From Rosa chinensis (taxonomy: Eukaryota > Streptophyta > Magnoliopsida > Rosales > Rosaceae): a stretch of DNA of 64,000 bases. How positions within the stretch are numbered: the stretch's first letter is position 1; each line of letters starts with the position of its first letter. A program made the translations under genes and the position numbers. Shown here piece after piece: positions 57,882 through 64,000 of this stretch. The stretch lies in assembly GCF_002994745.2 (NCBI RefSeq), contig NC_037092.1, positions 76,207,824 to 76,271,823 on the forward strand, in the 5' to 3' direction. The notes under the pieces were generated by a model. It saw nothing but the letters and a program-made list of their open reading frames with translations, ran no database searches and was not told the DNA's origin.

Positions 57882-58356
57882 AGATCCTCCGAGCCCTTGT
57901 GGCCCTGCGCTTGTTTATTTATTTTCTTTTGTAATGCAACCAAGGCTTTTTTTTTTGTACCTTGACGGTATTTTTTTGGGCGGGGAGTCCTGACCGTAGA
58001 TAACGAATCGTAGCTTCTTTGAAATTTTCAGTGGGTATGTTTACAATGATTGCGTTGCTTGCATGTTGACATACTGCTAGAGTTTTGATTTAGGCTTTTG
58101 TCAATCAATGAAACAGTAAAGGAATTAAAATTGTTTCCAAGTGCACGATGTAGCAGACGTGGTCCGCCGAATATTGTTGGCGCTGCCGGTTAATTCTTGT
58201 GCCTTGATTGGGTGACAATGGTTTGAATAATTCCTCGTTTCATTGATAACTGATAGATCAGTGCTTTACAAAAGTGGGGTTGCACCAGTTGGGTAGCTTC
58301 CCTTAGTTAAACATGGCAAAACTTTAGCTAAGTCAAGATGCTCTTGGGTAGCGGCA
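57882..58356. other. Spacer between the antisense gene and pol of element C
   Basis: No gene. T-rich, with the same 'GGTTTGAATAATTCCTCGTTTCATTGATA' type sequence (in parts) as the spacer in A at 39710-39740. This holds the convergent 3' ends. Confidence 0.55.
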
Positions 58357-61300
58357 TAACTATTTGTCATAATACCGAAGGTGTTCGGTATTCCAAGTGT
58401 GGGCCGTTGTGACGCCATCCTTGTCCATTAAGTAGAAGGTGCCGGGCTAACGACTTCCACAATTTTGTATGGGCCTTCTCAAGTTGGGCGGAGCGCCGTT
58501 GGCAGTGGAATGACCTCCTTCATTACCCCGTCCCCCAGTTGGAGGTTCTGGGCCTTGACTCTGGCGTTGTAGAAAAGCGATACCCGTTGCTTATTTTGCA
58601 AGTTGTGCAGGTGGGCCTTGTGTTGTTTCTCCTCTAGGAGGTCCCTGTCAAGGTTGATGCCCTCGCCGTTGGTCTCAGAGCAGTAGCCCTCTACCCTAGC
58701 GGTAGGTTGGGTTACCTCAATAGGTAGGACGGCCTCAGTTCCGAACATCATGCAGAATGGTGTTTCACTAGTGGCGGAAGTTGGGGTAGTCCGGATGGCC
58801 CACAAAACCTCCGAGAGCTTTTCCGCCCATAAACCCTTGGCATTGTCTAGTTTCTTTTTTAGCAGCTTCTTGATTATCTTGTTCGCTGCTTCGACCTGGC
58901 CGTTGGTTTGAGAGTGAGTGACAGATGCGAAACTCATCTTGGTGCCCAAGTTAGCGGTGAAAGATATGAGTTCCTTGTTGTTGAACTAGGTGTTGTTGTC
59001 TGTGATAATTGTGTGGGGGACGCCATACCGGCAGTAGATGTTCTTCCAGAGGAAGTGAGTTACTTTGGCGGTAGTTATTGCCGTCAGTGGTTCCGCCTTT
59101 ATCCACTTGGTGTTGTAGTCAATGGCGACAATGATGTATTTGAACTGACTTTTAGCGATTGGGAATTTTCCCAGTAAGTCTAGGCCCCACATGGAATGGA
59201 TCCATGGGCCGATAATGATTGACAGGGGTTTCACCGGGGCATGGGGGAGGTCAGTGTACTGTTGACATTTGTGGCAGGACCTTGACACCCTTCTGGCGTC
59301 GTCGCCGAGAGTGGGCCAAAAGTATCCCTGTCACATTGTGTGATTGGCCAAAGACCTGGCGCCCGAGTGGTTTCCACATTCCCCGGCGTGTATCATTGTA
59401 AGCACGTCTTTTCCCTCCTTTTGGGTCAGACATCGGAAGTTGGGATGAGTAAACCCCTAGCGGTAAAGTTTGCCATTTTATATGTTGTAGCGGGTTGCTC
59501 TCCACTTGAGCTGTCACGCCTCGACCTTATCCACTGGTAATGTCCCATTACGCTTGTATTCGATGATTTCATCCATCCAACTGGGCCTGGTCTCAATGTT
59601 GAAAATCTCCGCTAGGGTTTTTGTGATGCTTGGCTTGTCAAGGCGCTCCACCCTTGTGTCAGCTGGACATTGGTGTGGGTGAGCGGTTGCTAGTCTCGCT
59701 AGTGAATCAGCCTTAGTGTTCTTTTCCCTGGGGATCTGTGTGATGGTGTGAAATTTGAATTTTTTGAGGAGTGTCCTGACATACCCCAAGTATGCCGCTA
59801 ACTATTGGTCCTTGGCCTGGAAACTGTTATTGACCTAGTTAACGACTAATTGGGAATCGCTGAGAATCGCTGAATATGTTGACACTATGAGTGCCCGAGT
59901 CGATGGCGAGAAGTAAGCCGACAATTAGTGCTTCATATTTCGCCATGTTGTTTGAGTCTTTGAAATTGAATTTCAACGCATACTCTACGTTTAGTCCTTC
60001 CGGTCCTGTGAGGATGACTCTGGCGCCGCATGCCTTAGCGCAAGCAGAGCCGTCAACATAGAGGTTCCAGTCTGACTGTTGCTGGGGGCTGGTTCCTCAA
60101 CAGTTATCATTTCCATGTTGGCCTCTTGTGCGCCCTGGTTGGGTTTATCCTGACGCTCGGTGAGCTCAGCGATGAAGTCTGCCACCACCTGGCCTTTCAT
60201 GGCGGTTCTTGGTTTGTAGTCTATGTCGAACTCGCTGAGCTCGATGGCCCACTTGCTTAGGCGCCTAGAGTGCTAAGGGTTTTGCATTACCTACCTCAGC
60301 GGTTGGTTTGTTAAGACATGAATGGTGTGGGCTTGAAAATATTGGCGGAGGCGTCTAGCGACAACAATAAGTGCAAGAGCGAGCCGTTCCAGGGCGGATA
60401 TCTTGTTTCTGCCCCGTTCATGCCTCTGCCAGTGTAGAATATGGGGAGCTCCTCCTGGCCCTCTTGCCGGACAATGGCGCAGCTTACCGCTGATTGTGAT
60501 ACCGCTAGGTATATGTACAGTGTCTCCCCTTGCATAGGAAAGGAGAGAAGTGAGACTGCTGCCAAGTATTCTTTCAAGCTCTGGAATGCCGTCTCACAGT
60601 CTGGGTTCTAGTAGATTACCTTCTTGTGGGTCGTCTTTAGGACCTTGAAAAATGGGAGGCATTTGTCAGTGAGTCTGAAAATGAACCGAGAGAGGGCGGT
60701 TAGCTTGCCCTGGAGGCTCTGAACGTGCTTTTTCCATTCTGGAGCCTTCAGGTTGATGATGGCCTGCACCTTGTCAGGATTGGCCTCTATGCCCCCTTCA
60801 CTGACTATGTAACCTAGGAATTTGCTGGCGGTGACGCCAAAGAAACATTTTTCCTGGTTGAGGCACATGCCCTAAGTCAATAGAATGACGAATATGATGC
60901 GGAGGTTGGCCACATGTCCGCTAGCTTTGATGCTTTTGACCAACATGTCGTCCACGTATACCTCTATGATTTTGCCCAGGTGCTTAGCGAACATGGCATT
61001 CATCAACCGCTGGTAAGTTGCACCAGCGTTCTTCAAACCGAAGGGTGTGACATTGTAACAGTATAGGCCCTTGTCTGTAGTGAAGGCGGTGCACTCCTGG
61101 TCACCAGGGTGCATCTTGATCTGATTGTAGCAGGAGAAGGCGTCCATCATGCTGAGTAGCTCATGTCCAGCGGTGGCATTGACCAGTTGGTCTATGCGGG
61201 GTAGTGAGAAGCTATCCTTGGAGCATGCCTTGTTGAGGATTTTGAAGTTGACACGCATCCGCCACTTTCCGCTTGGTTTCTTGACCATGACCAGGTTGGA

Positions 61301-62347
61301 AATCCACTGAGGGTAATTGACCTGGCGGATGAACCCAATGTTCTGTAGCTTGGCTACTTCCTCCCCTATTGCACGATACCTTTCCTTATCGAAGGCCCTT
61401 CGCCGCTGTTTGACAAGGTAGAAGGATGGTTTGATGCTCAGCTTGTGTGTGATGATCTCAGGGGAGATGCCTGGCATGTCAGCTTAGGACCATGCAAAGA
61501 CGGCAATGTTGTCACGTAGAAACTGGGTGAGTTCTGCAGCTACCTCTGTGTCTAGCTGAGCGTCGATGCGGACTGTCTGCTCAGGGTGTTCGTCGGAGAT
61601 GCTGATAACCCTCAAAGATGTTTCTGGGTTGACAGGCTCCTTTTTGACATATTTCTTCTCGTCATCTTTGGGGTCCTCAAAGATGTCTGGCAGTGGCGCA
61701 TGGTTTCCTACTGTTAGTATCTCATGGTGGCGCGTCGACAGTGCTACTGTTGTGGAGTAGCATTCTCGTGCCAATTGTTGACTTCCTTTGACACAGCATG
61801 TCTTGCTGGGCGTAGGGAACTTCATGAGAAGCATGTATCCGGCTATGATGCACTTGAGCTTGTTGAGTGCCTGTCGACCGATGATGGCATTGTATGAACT
61901 GAAGTAGTCGACAATGATGAACTCCGTACGGATTTCCGCAGTATATGGACTGGCATCGATAACTAGTCGCATTTAGTCAGAACCCAATGGTTGCGTGATG
62001 TCTTCGGAGAAGTTGAGCAATGGCTCATGATCCTGGAGTAATATTCTATTCCGTTGGAGTTTGCTATAATAACCATTGAAGATGACATTGACAGCGGATC
62101 CGCTGTCCACAAGGACCCTCCCTACTGACCATTTATCGAATATGGCGTCGATTAAGAATGGATCGTCGTGGGGTAGATGCACTCCGCGCTCCTCCTCATC
62201 TGAGAAGGTAATGGGTTCCCAACCAGACCTTGGGAGTTTAGCAGACCTCTCATAGAGGATATTGCAAACTTCGTTGGGGTGGTTAGCGCACGCATAGCGC
62301 TTTTTTGCCCTATGGGACATGTTGGTAATTGGAGCACCGCCGTCGAT
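58357..62347 (-). pseudogene. pol: Element C pol and end of gag, decayed
   Basis: Same order as A. Protease: 62320-61973 and 61972-61484 ('VLVDSGSAVNVIFN', 'SSYNAIIGRQALNKLKC'). RT: 61477-60872 ('FGLKNAGATYQRLMNAMFA', 'EVYVDDMLVKS'). RNase H: 60868-60311. Archaeal-type RNase H: 60200-59650. Integrase: 59789-58479 ('CHKCQQYTDL', 'WGLDLLGKF', 'TNGQVEAANK'). Breaks include a stop between 'SD' and the RT-side ORF at 61973, TAA at about 61481, a one-base loss after 'RYPP' (about 60390), the TAG after 'QAKDQ' at about 59805-59807 shared with A, and a TAG near 58988. The TAG found in A at 40540 is TGG here. Confidence 0.88.
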
Positions 62348-64000
62348 TGTGAGCCCCCGAAAATTTTGTTTAATTTTCGAAGGTAATTTTCACCAATAAG
62401 ATTTTTCCGCAAGGTGATTTAAGTGGAGGAAATGGCCTTGTAGGCCATTTTGGTCTCAAGATCACGATTTGGGCCTTATGATTTAAGTTTGGGCCAGAGT
62501 CCTTCGTTTTGGGCCAGAAGGTTACAGAGGTTTAGTGAGGCAACAGTTTGTTGAATTTTCGAAGACGATAAATTGAGTTGTAACAAAGTTTTGGATTTTT
62601 ACGAGATCGAGTTTTGGGCCTAGGACGAAGTCGAGAAATAATTTAGGAATTTCCCGACGAAAAGTGAATAAAAGAAAAGTTACGAGCCCAAAACCGAAAG
62701 CAATTAACTAGGAGAGTTTTGTAATTCGTCGTAAGGGAAAAATTGTCATTACACACGAGGTATAAATAAGAGGAAGCCCTAGCAGCCTCCTCATTTTTTT
62801 CTCTCCCTCAGGCCGTACGATTCTCTCTACCATCGTCGGGAAACACCATTTCCGGCCACCATCTCACCACACCGTCACCACCAATCGAACCAACACCAAA
62901 ATCTGACGAAAGCCCAACTGTAATCACCACCAAGCATCGCCGTTAACCTCCACATGCAACCACCATAGCTGTCATCACATTGCCCAGCCAAACAATCCAT
63001 TTTCGGCCATCATCTCAACTCACCAACGCCACCAACGAGTTCAGGGCAAGCAGTTTATCACCTTCCCAAAGCCTCGTCGCTAACCCAAAGCTGGAGAACT
63101 CTATGCATGCCTTCGCCGATGATCTGGGCTTCTGCAAAGCCAGGATTACCACCTCCTGTCACGATTGGGCGAAGCCATCACCTTGAAGAAGCTTAGGGCT
63201 GCACGAATTGCCTTAACCCCTTAATCCAGGCTTCTGACTCTGACCAGAGCCACAACACGCGCTACACGGGCTGGCGGCAGCACGTGAGCCACCCAGCGCC
63301 CCCATGAAGGCCACCAATTTACCCACTTCCGTCTGGTAAGCTAGCTCTGTCACCCCTTCTTGAATAAGCCTCCGATTCGATATAGATTGAAAGCCCTAAT
63401 CCTATCATTGAAATTTGTTTATGTGAGTTTTGTGGAAATCAGGAATCCTGAAGCTTCGGAGGAGAGTTTGTGTTGATGGGTCAGTTTTGAATAACATTAA
63501 TCAAGGTAAGGATTAGGTACAAATTCTCTTTTGATTAAGGATTGGTTGAAGGTTGATATTAATTGCGATGTGCCTGCTAGGGAATTCAAGAAGTTGAAGG
63601 TGATGGAGTACAATACGTTGAATCGTGACTATCAGCAGAAAAAGAAAAGGAAATGGTAAGGGTCTGGTCTAGTGAGCTTATTGTTGTAGTTACTGCAGAA
63701 TGTGATGAAGTGGGCTGTTACGATTGCTTTGGTTGAGTTAAATTTTGAAAGAGAATGATTGTTAATGATATGGTGATTGAGAAATTGGTATCCGAAATGA
63801 AGTTACTTTGATTTAAACATATTGGACCAAACTCAACATAGCATTACTTTCATAAGAGGACAGTTAAGGAAGCTAAGGTATACCAAGAAAATAGAACGGT
63901 CTAACGAGTTGACCTAAAATTTAATTTCGGATCATAGCTTTGCTATTTTCTCCATGTCTCGAAAATTTAGAGAAATTTATTTAGTAGAATGTTCGGGAAT
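62348..64000 (+). mobile_element. Element D: LTR of another chromovirus-like element, runs off the window
   Basis: Begins TGTGAGCCCCCGAAAATTTTG exactly where homology of C to A stops. TATA box TATAAATA at 62761-62768 is followed by a CT-rich leader (62790-62830) and 'CCGGCCACCATC' sequence. This is the same organisation as LTR2 (TATA near 290 bases from the start, then CT-rich leader). No coding domain is visible to 64000. Whether this is a solo LTR or a 5' LTR cannot be told. The ORF at 62980-63186 has no domain. Confidence 0.65.

Larger units (their letters stand above)
50611..62347 (-). mobile_element. Element C: second copy of the A family, interrupted and running into D
   Basis: The 3' LTR is 50611-50616 plus 53137-53634, split by LTR2. 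Polypurine tract, tandem array, antisense gene and pol follow in the same order as in A. Homology to A stops at 62347 inside the gag/protease junction, exactly where the TGTGAGCCCCCG terminus of D begins. C is thus more likely interrupted than truncated. The flank GTCAT (50606-50610) would be its target duplication. The pol of C is more decayed than that of A. Confidence 0.85.

Noticed and set aside
50611..62347. Element C as a 5'-truncated copy
   Set aside because: The break coincides with an LTR terminus of D, so interruption by insertion explains it better than truncation.
62152..62412. - strand ORF crossing the junction of C and D
   Set aside because: It crosses an element boundary, starting in D sequence and entering C out of the protease frame.

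Overview
This window is plant nuclear DNA, almost certainly from a eudicot. It has spliced genes, Ty1/copia and Ty3/gypsy LTR retrotransposons with plant-type domains, hAT, CACTA and MULE-like DNA transposons, and one ordinary host gene of a plant-only family (HOOKLESS1-like acetyltransferase). Nothing bacterial or viral is seen. A rosid such as a member of the Rosaceae is my guess and is not proven here. About three quarters of the window is transposable elements inserted into each other. Many boundaries can be fixed to the base from TG...CA ends and target-site duplications (TSDs).

Left nest (1-19755). A decayed Ty1/copia element on the + strand enters from beyond the left edge and ends with its 3' LTR at 19386-19755. 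Its body was hit by a 3.0-kb solo LTR (458-3493), a 0.5-kb solo LTR (5229-5723), a 2.6-kb solo LTR (6362-8993), and a hAT transposon (about 9199-17230) that has lost its left end together with the middle of the copia integrase. The hAT transposase ORF is split by a CACTA element (11310-15221, TSD ATA), which carries pieces of two host genes: lysine-ketoglutarate reductase/saccharopine dehydrogenase and a Sec7-type ARF-GEF.

Middle (19756-34341). This is mostly single-copy AT-rich DNA around one intact two-exon host gene, an HLS1-like GNAT N-acetyltransferase on the - strand (23553-24883). Around it are an inverted-repeat element holding a roughly 100-bp tRNA-derived SINE, a MULE-like element carrying a PLATZ-like zinc-finger fragment, LINE tails, and a 2-kb LINE 3' half.

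Right nest (34342-64000). A decayed Tat-type Ty3/gypsy element 'B' (+) was hit by a complete Tat-type element 'A' (34490-46115, -, TSD AGCAC) and by a long LTR, LTR1 (48302-50610, -). LTR1 was hit by a second copy of the A family, 'C' (starts 50611, -). C was hit by solo LTR2 (50617-53131, TSD GTTAA), six bases inside its own LTR, and by another LTR element 'D' from 62348 past the window end.

The most interesting system is in A and C. Each carries, between pol and the 3' LTR and on the opposite strand, a spliced extra gene of the 'putative plant transposon protein' type. It has its own TATA-like and ACGT-core promoter, two introns at the same places in both copies, and a neighbouring tandem-repeat array that differs between copies. 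Both copies also share an in-frame TAG in the second (archaeal-type) RNase H.
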